This document shows, piece by piece, positions 1 through 12,218 of a stretch of 64,000 bases of DNA; within the stretch, counting starts at the first letter, position 1; each line of letters opens with the position of its first letter. The translations under genes were made by a program, and so were the position numbers. The notes beneath the pieces are model-generated. The model had not been told where the DNA came from and did not search any database. It worked only from the letters and a program-made list of their open reading frames with translations. The DNA comes from Polychytrium aggregatum. Its lineage: Eukaryota > Chytridiomycota > Chytridiomycetes > Polychytriales. The stretch covers positions 417,824 through 481,823 of the forward strand of contig NW_026516235.1 in assembly GCF_025602895.1 (NCBI RefSeq). The letters are read 5' to 3'.

Positions 1-3000
1 CGGGAACGTTTACTGAATCCTCGGAGATGCGCATGTACCTTCACGCTTTGCTTATGGATGTGCGAGAGTATGGCGACAGTGTGGGCCTTGGAAAATCCAG
101 GGACGAGCTCAAGGAAACCCTTGCGGTGTACAAAAAGAAGGTTACCCATCTGATGATCTTCCTGATCAGCTCTGCCACGGACAAGCACAAGGACATCCAC
201 AAGTTGGAGAATGAGCACTACACCGCCTTCGAATGGCCCCTGGGCGTGAAGCCGTGGCTGAAGAATGCTGTACAAAGTGTCGAGAGCCAGTATGATCTGA
301 AGGGGACATTCGAAGCCCTGGTGCCCCAGCTCATCTGTCTCTCCAACACCATGATGGACATGCGTGCCTACAAAGACGCCTTCCCACTCAGTCTCTTTGC
401 TGAGCTGTGCATCACAGCCTTTGATCAAGGTGTTTTCAATCGCATCGCCCTCTGGACGCTCCTGCTCGACCGAAGTTATGCACTGACGCAGATGGGTCTC
501 TTGACCGAGGCCACCCAACTGCTGTTGACGGCGACTACAATCTACGAGCTCAGCTTGAAAACACTCACGACGCTGTCGGCCTCCATCTTCAACCACCTGC
601 AGTCACAGGCCCTCAACCTGACGCTGGCCAACGTTCTGGTCGACAACGGGTTTCTGGTGATCTACATCAGCAAGTTGCTCATGAAGATGGAGATGACAGT
701 GATACTTCGGCGCTGGGTGGCGCAGCTGGTTCTCGATGGCGTCCTTCGAAGCTATCCGAACGCCAACTACCCAGAATCCGATGCCCTAGACAACTGTTTC
801 TATGCACCTTTGGTCTTGGTTTGGTTTGATTTCTTCCGATCAAGAACCTTTGCCACAGGATACGACAATCTCTTGCTGGACATGCTCCGAGCGACAATCA
901 ACAGCGTGATTGTGGATTCAGATCTGCAGGACCTGTGTGATTTGCTTGGAAAGCTCACCAAGGCACAGGAAGCGACACAGTATTCACAGCAAAGCTCGAT
1001 CTATGCTCCAAACAGCGCCTGTGAGCCCAACCCTGATTCTGCTGCGATCCCTGGCCGCAGAGGGGAGAAATCATACTTGTATCTGATTCGCAAGCTTCAT
1101 CTGGCCGACGTACTGCTCTGCCTGAAGCTCAAGATCATCCAGCTCAGGTGCCAGCAAGATATCAGATACATCGACACGGACGTGTTCCGGTGTGCTCACG
1201 ACGATGCGGTGCTCACCTTCCAGGAGATTATCAGCATGACGCGGCAGGTTCTCGATCTCCCGGCACTGATGGCCCAGTACACCTCTTTTTCGATCGAGAC
1301 AATAGCAATGCTGAATCTGTCGCTTGACTCGGATACACAGCGCAAACTCATCATCGACACGATCTTCATGAACGAGGGTCTTCTCCAGGAGTGCAAGGTG
1401 TTTATCGAGAGCGACAGGGCTGCACATGACCCGGAGGTGTATGCCGAATATGTTGGCTTTGTCCTGAGCCAGTGCTGGTTGTATGTTGCCGTCCTCAACG
1501 CCATACCTCCGCCAAGCGATAAACCCATCACCGTGGACGAACCCGAGCGGATAATCGAGCGCTACGACTCAATTCTGAACAACACGCCAACAGTTTATGT
1601 CACATGGATGACCCTGCTCTCCAAGATTCCCAGTCTGATCGAAGAGTGGCTCCGTCCGCTTCTGGAGAAGGGCGGACATCATCTACCCCCAGAGCATCTA
1701 TCCACCGTGCACTACCTCATCGCTCGGGCCATAGCCGTCCAAATCGATGCTGAACACGAGACACAGACGGAGGTATCTGAAGAGCCTCAGCCTGCATGGG
1801 ATTGGTCCAAGCTCCACGAGCACCTTTCACATGCCATCAACCACTATAGTCATCCAAAGAATCGCTTGGAGATCCTGATTCAGGGAATCGAAATGATCTT
1901 GACATTCAACAAGCGCAAAGAGGTTGTTTCGGACAGTCAGTTGTTCTGGTGGGTATGCTGTCCGATTGCCCAGATATCGGGCGCATTGCTTGGTCACTGT
2001 CATCGAGCAGGCACAGACTAATGGTGCCGCGTTCATCGACAGCCTCATCGCTTTGCTTCAGGCAGCGCAAACCTTTTCCGCCTATGGCGATATAATCATC
2101 TCCACAAACCTCAAAAACGATATCACGCAGCTGGACATATCGCGCGGTAGGCGTGCGGCTGGGCCAGAGCAGCTCGATCTCGCATCCGCTGGAGCGTATG
2201 GCTGACAAGACAAACAGGCGCTGACTCGATCGTCGGGACGATGCCAGACAAGGACTCACCGCAGGTTGAGAACGCAATGGACATGTGGAAGTTTCCCTCA
2301 CTTGGACGCATCAGTGAGATTACCCGCAGGGCAGCAAAGGTAAGCGAGCTTGCCGGCACGGTGGGCGGTCAAACACGCAGCATCTGTGACCGAACGGGAA
2401 GTACTTCCCACGGTACAATGTTGACGATGCTCGAAAGCATCGACTGTCGGAATGGGCCCACCAACTCAAACACCACTATTCTCGTGACAGAGATACAGCA
2501 TTCTGGTGATGCAAACATCTCATGACCGCAAGAGAATATACGGGGCGCTGTGCACCCCAAAGGCCGATCCTGGCGGCAAGATGAAGAAAGAAAAGGACGC
2601 ATCCGAAAGCTTCGAGGGAACATACACACTCAAAACGGTCGAGATAGAGCCCACCGAGCTCGGGTTCGAAGCCGATCTTCAAGAAGCCGTACACAAACTC
2701 CTGAGGCTGATATTTCCTGGTTGGTGAATGCTGTGCCGACGCACTGGTTTGCAGCAACCGCCACACTTGGCATGTGTACCGCGAGTTGCCATCAAAGTGG
2801 GATCAATAGGCCTGATTCCTTGTGTGCATGGATCTCGATCTGGTAGAGCCAGCCGCGCCCCCGGCAGAAGGACAGGAGCGGGCAAAATCTCCAAGAGCCA
2901 AATCTGCGGCAAAGGATAAGAAGCAGGCGGCGCAGGAGCCCCAGGAGAGCGAGAAGCCGCAGATTTTACTCTGCGCCGACCAAGATGTGTTCCGCATGCC

Positions 3001-4152
3001 CGTGGAGCACCACATAGCGAGAGTTGTATCCTGCCTGTCGGTGACGCGGGACTTTGGTTAGTTAGCCATCCGAGCCACGAACGCGGCCTCATCCTCGTGT
3101 CCGACCAGGGCAGCGGCAGGTCACTCCAGAAGATTAACATGTGTGTTTGGCGACTTGCAGCCTTATCCATTCACGGTGATCGCAGTGATCATCGGGCCGA
3201 GCAACTTCAGCAACAGACCCTTGATACTGAAGCCGGAAAAAAGGCGGGCAAGGAAAAGGTCCAAGAGGAGCAAGATTTCCAGCCGATCGAACACCGCTCG
3301 CTGAGCTGTAAGCATGGTTTTGGAGGGGGTCTTTGCTTGGAGCTCGCTGACAGCTCCCTCGACTCACGACCATTCTTCCTTATCCTACTCGCGGTGCCGA
3401 TCGCGGTACTTGTAGGCTTGACGTGCAGCGGCAAGCTCAAGTTCCCGCTGGATAACGAAATCAACAAGATCCTCAAGAGTGGAAACCTGATGATGGACAA
3501 TCTGCGAATCGGGGCTAGTGCTTTCATGCATATTACCGAAACGGCTCCGGCGCTGCTGGTTGCTGGCGGACGGCCATATCTATCGACAATGCTGACGCCA
3601 ACGTTCCAAGACACAAGAATGACCAGTGAGTATCCTGGATGATTGACAGGAGTGAGTCGGCCACGCCTTGCTGATTCAGGCAAACCATCGACCGGAAAAT
3701 AGAGCCCAGAGCGGCGAACCTTGGTGGATTGCGCTGGCGTCCGAAGTTTACTGATTCCCACTCCAATACGACCACCTGCATGCTGCGCCACAGAGCTGCA
3801 CGCTCTCCTCATGTTCGTGACGAACGAGGAGTGCGGCCTCGAGCCTGACCAGATGGACCCGTGGCCACTGTTTAAGCAGCGGACTAACCGGGACCTCAAG
3901 AACATGTCGCTGCGGCTCTCACTGCTGGGCATGAGGTCGGTGTGTGCCCACGTCGGTCCTCCGCTCGCGGACGAGACGGTGCAAGCCATCCTGGCCAAAA
4001 TATGCGACCACCCGCAAGGCCAGACCCTGCCGGAGATGCTGCACCAGCTCAACGAAAAGCTGCGGACCAATGTGGACCCGGACTCACTCGACGGACTCGC
4101 GCCCCGGACGCTGATCTTTTACGGGCTGCCGATTGCCTTTGAGCTGGCATGA
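1..4152 (+). CDS. Large flagellar-type protein, C-terminal part (CFAP46/CFAP54-like), 5' end outside window
   Basis: The reading frame is open at the left edge, so this is the 3' part of a larger gene. The first exon runs to about 1952 (long helical sequence, TPR-like in feel). A GTATGC donor at 1953 and an acceptor at 2010 rejoin the frame at residues AQTNGAAFIDSL. Further exon-like segments follow in shifting frames, with residues such as VENAMDMWKF, FEGTYTLKTVEIEP, ILLCADQDVF with SVTRDFG, and a last exon ending PRTLIFYGLPIAFELA before the stop at 4150-4152. The SVTRDF stretch and the long helical layout recall the large central-apparatus proteins of motile flagella; the exact family is from memory and is tentative. 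Exon borders between 2100 and 3720 are unresolved. If correct, the organism has a motile flagellated stage. Confidence 0.45.
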
Positions 4153-4610
4153 TTTGGCTGGGGATGCGGAGAGTGGAGCCCGGTGCTGCTTGCGCAAGGG
4201 CCGAACGAGCCCCGATAGGCCCAGGTTTAGCGAATGGAGTGAACTGCGTGCACCGCGCCCTGGAATAAAGATCTGGGACAGGAACATGAATGTGCGATCA
4301 TGGGATGAGACGCAGTCACGGGACGAGGCGTGCTGGCACTCGAACCAAGCGCACACAAACACAGCCGCGACGCGTCCACACACGGCAGCGCGTCTGGAAC
4401 GCGACACGCGCCGAGAATAGCGCGACGCAACGCGCGTCTGTGCACGCGCCGGGCCAGCCAATCGGCGCCCGCGGCGGCGCTGCGGCTCCTGGCTCGGCCG
4501 CCTCAAATCCCCCTCGATCCGGCTGCTGTCCTGTCGGGCATCATCGACACCTTCGACACCATCGACACCTTGGACACCACCCACTCCACCTCCTGCTTCT
4601 CGCATCGACC

Positions 4611-6069
4611 ATGGCCGACGACGCTATCCCCCTCTATGGCCTCGACAAGGAGCTGGCCGCCAAGGCTGCTGCCAAGGTTGGTCGTGCACGCTGATGTAGT
4701 CGTCGGTGGAGTTGCTTCAGCCGATTGCAGGCGCGATCATGTTTCGGCCATGAAGCGTCCCTCGCTTTTGCTAACCCCGTGGCTTTGATTTCGCTGTCGC
4801 CACCGCCGGCCTATGCGTCCATATAACCTTTGTCTGCATCCAGTACGACCCCCAGCGCGAAATCGATGGTAGGTGCCTCCCCGCGTCGACTTTGGCCATG
4901 ACTCGGGCTTCCTGCCTTTGCGCCATGTCCATGTCCATTTTTGCTTCATGAGGGTCTCTGCGGATCAGCTACGGACAACCCCCTCCGCTCACTCCGAGTG
5001 CTGTCTTTGCTAGAACGGCGTGGCTGCATTGCTTGGTTCATCATGTTCACTCGGCTCATCATGTTCACTCGGCTTGCCCACTCCTTGAATCAATAGCCAG
5101 GTACTTCATCGAAACCGTCACGAACGAAACATTTCCCTCGAATGACTTCCAGGAGTCGCTCAAGGACGGCGTTCTCCTCTGCAAGGTCATGAACGCTCTT
5201 CAGCCTGACGAGAAGCCCATCAAGATCTCGCCGTCCAAGATGCCGTTCAAGCAGATGGAGAACATCAGCAGCTTTTTGGATCGGATGGCTGCCTATGGCG
5301 TGCCGGCTCACGACCGATTCCTCACCGTCGACCTCTTTGAAGGCAAGAACATCAACCAGGCAAGTATCCTGCAAACGAGCGTGCACTTTGGCAGCGCCCT
5401 GCCCGAAAGGGCGGTGGCAATGGCGCTGTGGGCGGCCGAGTCTTCCGATCCCGACCCCCCCCCCGCCTCCACACCGGCTCCCCTTGCCCCACCGAGTCGA
5501 GCCAAGTCCTTTCCCATTTTCCCATTTTCCCACTCGCACTCATTCCCTGTTTTGCATGTCCGAACCGGGCGCAACAGGTCATCGACTCCATCTTTGCGCT
5601 CTCTCGCACGGCCAACCGAAACGGCGCCAACGCCCCCTTGCTTGGACCCAAGCTCGCCACCAAGGCCACCCGAACCTTCTCCGAGGATCAGCTTTTGGCC
5701 TCTAAGGCTGCGGTGCCCAAGCTGCAGGCGTTCAACTCTGGTGCCACCCAGAAGGGCATCTCCTTTGGGTCCGTACGCCAGGTCTACAACCCCAGCATCG
5801 GCACCGGCGACACCTCTGTCACCACAAAGTTCCTGAGCTCCAAGGCCAAGGCCGAGGGCGGCCCCCTGGGCTCCTTTGGTGGCCGACGTGAGATCGGCGG
5901 CATCTATCTGGACGGCCCCGTGGACCAGGAAGGAAATGTGGCTGCCGAGGCCGCCGAGTCGGTCGACGTGGTCATCTCCAAGGTGGAGGCTTTGGAAGTG
6001 TCGCCGGACGACATCCTGGATTCATATGTCGATGACGAGGAGGAGGAAGTCGTCGTCATTGACGAGTGA
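4611..6069 (+). CDS. Transgelin/calponin-homology actin-binding protein (SCP1-like)
   Basis: Four exons close in frame: 4611-4676, 4844-4868, 5097-5359 and 5578-6069. The protein has a short N-terminal lead and then a single type-3 calponin-homology domain (LKDGVLLCKVMNALQP, FKQMENISSFLDR, AYGVPAHDRF, VDLFEGKNINQ|VIDSIFALSR). The C-terminal half holds a calponin/CLIK-like stretch (LQAFNSGATQKG), and the tail is very acidic. Fungal SCP1/Stg1 and animal transgelins bundle actin filaments, and that role is inferred here. Exon 2 is only 25 nt. The third intron appears to be GC-AG: the donor at 5360 reads CAG|GCAAGT and no GT donor would keep the frame. Intron 2 contains an 18-bp tandem duplication. 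The acidic tail extends beyond the usual family length. Confidence 0.9.
5038..5073 (+). repeat. 18-bp tandem duplication in transgelin intron 2
   Basis: Two adjacent identical copies of TCATCATGTTCACTCGGC lie just upstream of the acceptor of intron 2. Confidence 0.85.
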
Positions 6070-6784
6070 GCGCGCACATTCAAGAGCCAGGCTCTGCTGT
6101 CGCCTATCTGCTCCGGCCTGCCACCGCCCCCATCGCCATTTTTCGCTACCGTCAAAATCGAGTCCTTGCTGTGTCAACACAGCCCGCCGGAAGCCTCCGA
6201 CTAATGGGTGCATGCCACCGTTGGATCATTCTCCCACCCCCAACCCGCTCCATCTTCTATTGTAGTCTGTGCAGAATGGGCCGTGACGTCCAGTTGCAGC
6301 AGCCACTATCTGATTAGTGAACAAATAAATTCATCTATCGTAATGAGATGACTATCAAACGAGACGTTCATTGAACGCCCCTATGCACACTGCGACTCGG
6401 CGTTAAGAATCAACGGTCACTGAGCTTCATTATATTCCACCCTCTTCCTCCACCAGTGCCCTCGCTCGAATATATCAACGACATGAGTCCGACTGGCCGA
6501 ATCGGAGTCACACCAGCCCATCGCCAGGCCATGGCCGGCGAAGTGGGCCGAGCCACGCAGTTTTCAAAGCCTTGGACTGCGCTAATGTAGTGCGATTTGG
6601 CCCCACAAGACTAAAAGGAGATGCTCTTCCCGTTCACGGTCGCGGATCAATCAACTCATCAACCACAGCTATCGATCCGGATTGGTAAATTGGCGTTAGA
6701 GCTTTGTCGGCCAAAGCAAGTCAATGACACTGTCGCAGACATGATACGACGGACAGGCCATGTGCCTCAAAAGCGGCTCGCCAC
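6070..6784. other. Convergent intergenic region
   Basis: Lies between the 3' ends of the transgelin gene (+) and the four-module secreted gene (-). An AATAAA-like signal sits near 6322. No supported ORF or RNA was seen. A GTGAGT directly after the last module exon leaves a small chance of a further 3' exon of the secreted gene here. Confidence 0.5.
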
Positions 6785-9558
6785 TCACATCAAGGTGTTG
6801 TATGACTGGAGTCTGTTGTTGTAGTCAACTCGAGTTGTCATGCCATCGCAATTAAAGTCTGAGTTCTTGAACCAAAGCACATCTGTACCACGGAATGCGT
6901 TAGTGGTCACTGATGATGGTCGAGATAAGGTCTCCGCTTCTCCACTTCGTAGACCAACACGGCCCGGCAATGGCCCTGGATAGCATCATAGCTTACTCCC
7001 GCTGTAGTCTATTCCGGTGCACTTGGAGCCCTAAAACACAAAATATCACAGTCAGGACGATAATGATCTTGTCTGAAGCTTATGCAAAGCTCCGGGCCCT
7101 CCTTTTCTCGCTATGGCGAGTCTCTCAGTGGACTGGTGCATACAAAGCAGGATAAGCAACTGCCTCTAGCGAGACCCACCGGCTTGTTGTCACGGACAAA
7201 GGTCATGACGACAGGAATGGCGCTTGGGATGCCGTAACTCACTTCGACCGGGCGCATCAGGTATGCAAACGGAGGGAGCATGCATGAATCACAGCTGCAA
7301 GTCCATCGGGGCCAAGTGCTGGTTAGAGAGCGAGCCGAACATGCGGTGCCCACGCATCTCTCTGAGTTTCGGCGGGACAGTAGTATATTCAGAGTGATTG
7401 CGATTTGTTTCAACGAGGTACTCACCTGGAAGGGTACGAGTTGAAAGCGAGGCGTTTGTTGTAGTCGACACGAGGGTTCATGCCATCGCAATCAAAGTCA
7501 GTATTCTTGAAATAGAGAGTATCTGGAGCCACAGCGAATTCAAAAAAAACATGGCGAAATTCGAATCAGCGGTGCGGACATCTACCGCATTCAGGAGTCT
7601 CATATCCGAGTCACGAGCGACGAAAGAATCACTGTCGGATTGATGGAACTTACTGCCGCCATAGTCGATTCCAGTGCATTCCGAGTTCTGTGGAAGCGCG
7701 AGAATGAATAGCGCAGAGGCATCAGTCAAAGTGGAGCGGACCTGCAAGCAATAAGACAGTCCACATTCGCCCCCTGAGGCAGAAAACGACCCACTTGCAA
7801 TTCACGGTAAGAGGAGACGCGAGCAAAACACAGCAGCAAGAGAACATATTTACAGGCCGGATGTCCTTGATGGAGCTCATGACAGGAGTGATGGCGCTTG
7901 GAATTCCGTAGCTGACTTCGACAGGGCGAGTGAGGAAGGAGTATGGAGGAAGATTGCACGATTTGGATATGTTGCAGCTAGCGGTGGAGGCGATGTGCAG
8001 GGGCCACGAGCCCGAAAGGTAGCAGAGTCAGTCTCGCAGGCGACCACATGGCGGCAATTCCATCTGTCATTAGCGTTGATGCACTCGATACAGGGCACAA
8101 TGAGCTTGCGATGCTGTTCCTGCGCGCTGGCCAGATCAAAGGGCGACATCATGCATCAAGCTTACGTGGCAGGCAAGATACCAGAACCCAGCCTCATGTT
8201 GTAGTTGACGCTCGTCTTTGAGCCATCGCAGGAAAAGTCAATGTTGTAGAACCACAGCGTCTCTGTTGGGCAATCGAGAAGGTCGCTGTCAGTGCGAACG
8301 CATCTTGAGGCAAGGGTGAGGGATAGGAGCAAAAATATCGACTGGACCATCATAAAAGCCGAGCACTCACGTCCGCCATAGTCGATGCCCGTACAGCGAG
8401 ATCCCTGGACCGAGCAAAGCAAACCATAGTGGCATATCGTGTCAGCGAACCATCGGCCACCCCCCGGCCTCACCGATGCCGATGCATATTCACCAGCATC
8501 GCGGGCTGTTCGAGCAAATACAATCAAGCAGCCAATGCCTCGCACCTGTCTGTTGTCCATGACGAAGGTTGCGACCGAAGGAGTACTTCCACCGAAGATG
8601 ACTTCGACCGGCTGTCCAGTACCCGTTACCAAGAATGGCGGGAGGGAGCAGACTTGACCGCACCTAGAGTTATTGTATTGTCCAGGGTGGGTGGTTAGGT
8701 TCCGGAGTCAGTCACAGGTGCTTTGAGAAACAGGAAGCGCTATCGCAATCGAGCCCTCTCGATGGCCAATAGAGCTATGAGGGTGTCGCTGAGACAGGAT
8801 CGGTTTGAGATGGACTCACGTGGCAGGATATTGATCCCCAGTTCCCTGACGCAGGTTGTAGTCGACCCTAGTCTTGGAGCCATCGCAGCCAAAGTCGATG
8901 TTGTAGAACCACAGTGCGACTGTTGAAGTGGAAGAGGGGTAATCAAAAAGAGCGTCCTCCTCTCCCAGAACCCTCATCGCCGACGGCGCACCCGATGGCG
9001 TCGGTGGAGGAAGCCTTGGATGCACGATTCACGACATAAATGTCGCGACTTTTGCAGGTTGCAGTCGGTACGGCCAAGGTCGCGAGCAGTCGATGCGCTT
9101 ACCTCCGGAATAATCGACAGCGCTACAGCGAGTTCCCTTGAGCAGAGCACGAACGAGCGTCAGGCCCCCACCATACCAGACCCCTAGTTTGTCTCTCAAT
9201 CGCGGAGCCAGTCATCGACAACACGGGCGTAGATGTACGCGATAGAGCAAGTGGAAATGCATACCGCGCCGGTATTCTTGATAAAGGTCTGAGCGGGTGC
9301 GATGGCGGAAGGAATGCCATAGCTGACTTCGACAGGAAAGCCGACTCCAGTGGACGTGAAGGGGGGTGCTGGGCATTGCGCTCTCACCAGAGCCTGTATG
9401 AAATGAGGAAGCGTGCTGCCTCAGTATCGATGGGCAGGGTGCCGTTGGAGCATCATGCATCACGAACTCTCTCAATAAAACCGCCGATGCCGCAGGAGCA
9501 GCTGTACCTGGTGGGCACCAAGGATCAGGAGAATGGCTTGGATTGATCTCAGGGTCAT
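6785..9558 (-). CDS. Secreted protein of four tandem cysteine-containing modules (unrecognised family)
   Basis: Thirteen exons give a closed 354-aa frame: 9558-9508, 9393-9265, 9136-9103, 8919-8820, 8663-8546, 8404-8371, 8262-8166, 7977-7854, 7687-7654, 7522-7426, 7294-7180, 7030-6997 and 6882-6785. A signal peptide (MTLRSIQAILLILGAHQ..) precedes four modules at about residues 18-104, 105-187, 188-272 and 273-354. Each module is encoded by three exons: one with a C..PPF...RPVEVSYGIPSA-type core, a mini-exon of exactly 34 nt (CTGIDYGG-type), and one with LWFYNIDF.CDG...VDYN.RL. Intron phases repeat 0, 1, 2 through all modules. There is no TM or GPI tail, so the protein is probably released or wall-bound. 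I do not recognise the module. The regular exon cassette shows growth by whole-module duplication. Confidence 0.85.
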
Positions 9559-10534
9559 GGCGGCGCAGAAATGGGTGCGGGTAGCTGGGGTTTCGGTTCG
9601 TTTGAGCCCTCGAGAAGCGAGGCGGAAACCAAGGGTGCAATCCCCTCTTTTAGCACCTCGCGAAGTCTGATGCGCTGGCCGGGTTGGCTGACCATCTGGC
9701 GGGTTTCGAGCGGATGGGCTGGATCCTGCGCACTGAGGGGGGAGACGCAGTCCCGCGGATAACAACGGAGTCTCGCTCGAATGTCTCTCTCCCAGGGCTT
9801 GCACAATGCAACGACACCCGTGGGACTCATGCCCAAACGCATTTGAGATTCGCGCCCAATGTACCCAGGAGGCAACAGATGGGGTTTGTTCATGCGTCCC
9901 CCTTGCCCATTCGCCCGCCAACCCCCGCCCCTCTCCATCGCGGGCAATCTGCAGAGATCCAGCTTGGCCTGGCACGGTTTTCGCAAGAAAACAATATGAA
10001 CCGGAGCACCCTGCTTGTGATGAGTGTGTGATGATTGCGATGTTGAAGGGACGGCCACCCTCTCGGAGCATTGATGCTCGGACTTGCTGGAGGCAAAACC
10101 CACCGCCAATATACCTGCAGAGTCAAACCCCCCCCCCATCCAATTCCAAGATGAATACAGTGTCAAGCCTGCATGCAAGAGGATCAGACCCCACAGCCTC
10201 CAAAACTCAAAACGGTGTGGCGGACCAAGGCGGGAAGTGATGGGATTTGGATGGGTTGTTCATTGACGACCCCCACGAGCCAATCCATCGGGCCAAGCGA
10301 ATCAAGATTGGGGGATGTGGATGGCGCCAGGACAGAGGCGGTGTGATATGAGCGGGATCGTCTGCGAAGCGGGCGAAAGAATCGGGAGAGAAGGGTGTGC
10401 AGAAGGAGGACGGAGCTTGGATGCAGGAACCAGCGCTGCCATTTGTATGAACGGAAAACAGACACACGGGCATCCTATATTTCAGAGCGACAAGGTGGGC
10501 CAGCGCTTTCTCAAGAGCGCCTTGGGGCTTTGCT
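9559..10534. other. Intergenic region upstream of the four-module gene
   Basis: Separates the start of the four-module gene from the 3' end of the GST gene, both on the minus strand. Short overlapping ORFs on both strands have no recognisable content. A cytosine-rich stretch lies at 10128-10140. Confidence 0.5.
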
Positions 10535-11444
10535 CTACAACTTGGTCGAGAAGGCGGACCCAGATGCATTCGCAGTATTTGGTCCCTGACCCAAAGGGCC
10601 GTGCCATGGAAGCCCCAGACGGATCGCCATGGTCTCGAAGCGATCGCTTCCAAAGAAGGACTCGGGTTCGCGGCCCTCCTGCTCGACGATGATCCAGGGC
10701 ATGCCGAAGGCGCCGTATTGCTCGGTGGCGGCCTTGGTGACGGCCACCAGCTGGTCCTTGAACTTGGCTGTCTTGGAGAGCTGGATGTACTCCTCGGCTT
10801 TGGAGGCGCCGACTCTGGCACGAAGCACCCTTGCCAGTGTCTCGGGCGAGGAGAGTGGCTGGTTGTCTCCCCAGTATGCTTTCTGCCCGTCGCAAGTGGG
10901 AGAAGTCAGTGCGAAATGCATGACGTCAACGTGCGAGAAAGAGTCATGGACTCGTCATGTTGCAGGCCACAGAACCAGCAACCAGCGCATCGGAGCGGCG
11001 CTGCTTTGCTGGCGATGTGCTGCCGATTGCACCATCACCCCCTCCCGATCCGAAGGTCCGGCAGCAACGACAGAGATCACCAACCCAGTAGTCAAAGCTC
11101 AGATCGAGCAACACTGCCTCGTTTTCCAACTCCTTGACGACCCGCAAGAGACGCATGATATTGAGGCTGTTCGACGGGAACTCGTCCGGAATACCGAGCG
11201 GGAAGCCAATGTCGAAAGCTTGGCTGACCCGAGCAATGTCCTTGAAGAGGTAGCCGCCCTTGTACGGATTGGTGGCCGGCGGGACATTCCCGGACTGCTT
11301 CATGATGCCGCCGAGAAAGCACGGTTCATAGATAAACTCGCACTGAGTCCAGATGCGCTGGTATCGGCGCAGAACCTGGAAGGCAAACAGGGTGTAGGGC
11401 GAGACAACATCAAAGAGCAGTGTGATCTTGCAGCGGGCTGGCAT
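10535..11444 (-). CDS. Glutathione S-transferase kappa / DsbA-family thioredoxin-fold protein
   Basis: Two exons (11444-11081 and 10878-10535) close in frame to 235 aa, close to the roughly 226 aa of animal GSTK1. The N-terminus reads ITLLFDVVSPYTLFAFQVL, the thioredoxin-fold start with the SPY/SPYS-type serine used by kappa GSTs instead of a CxxC. The middle has NIMRLLRVVKELE. The C-terminal third reads YGAFGMPWIIVEQEG and ESFFGSDRFETMA, matching the GAFG-(L/M)P and FGSDR motifs of the family. Kappa GSTs conjugate glutathione in mitochondria or peroxisomes; related bacterial enzymes isomerise 2-hydroxychromene-2-carboxylate. The acceptor was set at AAAG|CATACTGG because only that position keeps frame. 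Confidence 0.88.
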
Positions 11445-12218
11445 GGTGCTCTGTCTCTGGGGTGCTTGAGAGGCAGCAAAAGGCGGCAGGCGCGGACGGA
11501 TGGCTGGCCAGGAGGCAGGGAGCGACGGTTGATTGCGAGCCCGAAAGGTCGGGGGAAAGACTGGAAGCGCCGATGGCGGGATGCTGCAGGCGGCCGAGGT
11601 CTCTCCTCGGACGATCGGAGCTGTCTGGCGAACTCACAAGCCTCTGACATGGGAGGGCCACGACAGACAGGACAGAGCGGAACAGAACAGGCTGAAATCC
11701 AACAACACCCATGCATGTCGTCCCGTTCATCCCAGAGCGCCACCCCTTGTCACAAGACGGCTTGGCTTTCACACTGGCACGAGAAATGCTGCAGTGCGCG
11801 GCCAGGATCAGATTGCCCCGGGGGTATACAATGAAGATGGCAGCGAGAGGAGCGCATGTTTCGCGCAGAACGGAGGGTTTCATTCAATGTGTCCAAAACG
11901 CAGCAAGACACCTTGGGGTCATGGACGAAACTGCACCAGCTGCCGGAAGCGGAGGCATCGCCGTTTCGAAATTACAGCGTCCGCACCAGCATGCAGGCCT
12001 CCAGGATCCGAATAGGCACATGAGATACAGCGGTCGATAAAAGTCAAACGAAATATAGATATAGGAACTGAGACTGGGACTGGGAGGACGGAGGGGTCAG
12101 AGGCATAGGGCGAGACAGACAGCGGCGATTTAGGGACAGAATCGATCGAAAACGGAGCCGTGACGAGACAGGGTACAGAGAGCCGAGGCTGACGTTTGAT
12201 CGTGGGTGAGGGAAGAAT
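11445..12218. other. Intergenic region
   Basis: Between the GST start and the 3' end of the trefoil gene. No ORF or RNA with support was seen. Confidence 0.5.

Noticed and set aside
6601-6784. Extra 3' exon of the four-module gene after the GTGAGT at 6788
   Set aside because: A GTGAGT donor and a TTTTAG acceptor exist, but the resulting sequence has no module, TM or GPI features, and the TGA at 6785-6787 follows a complete fourth module.
10629-11834. 401-aa + strand ORF opposite the GST gene
   Set aside because: It is the antisense shadow of the kappa GST exons, which have family motifs on the minus strand.
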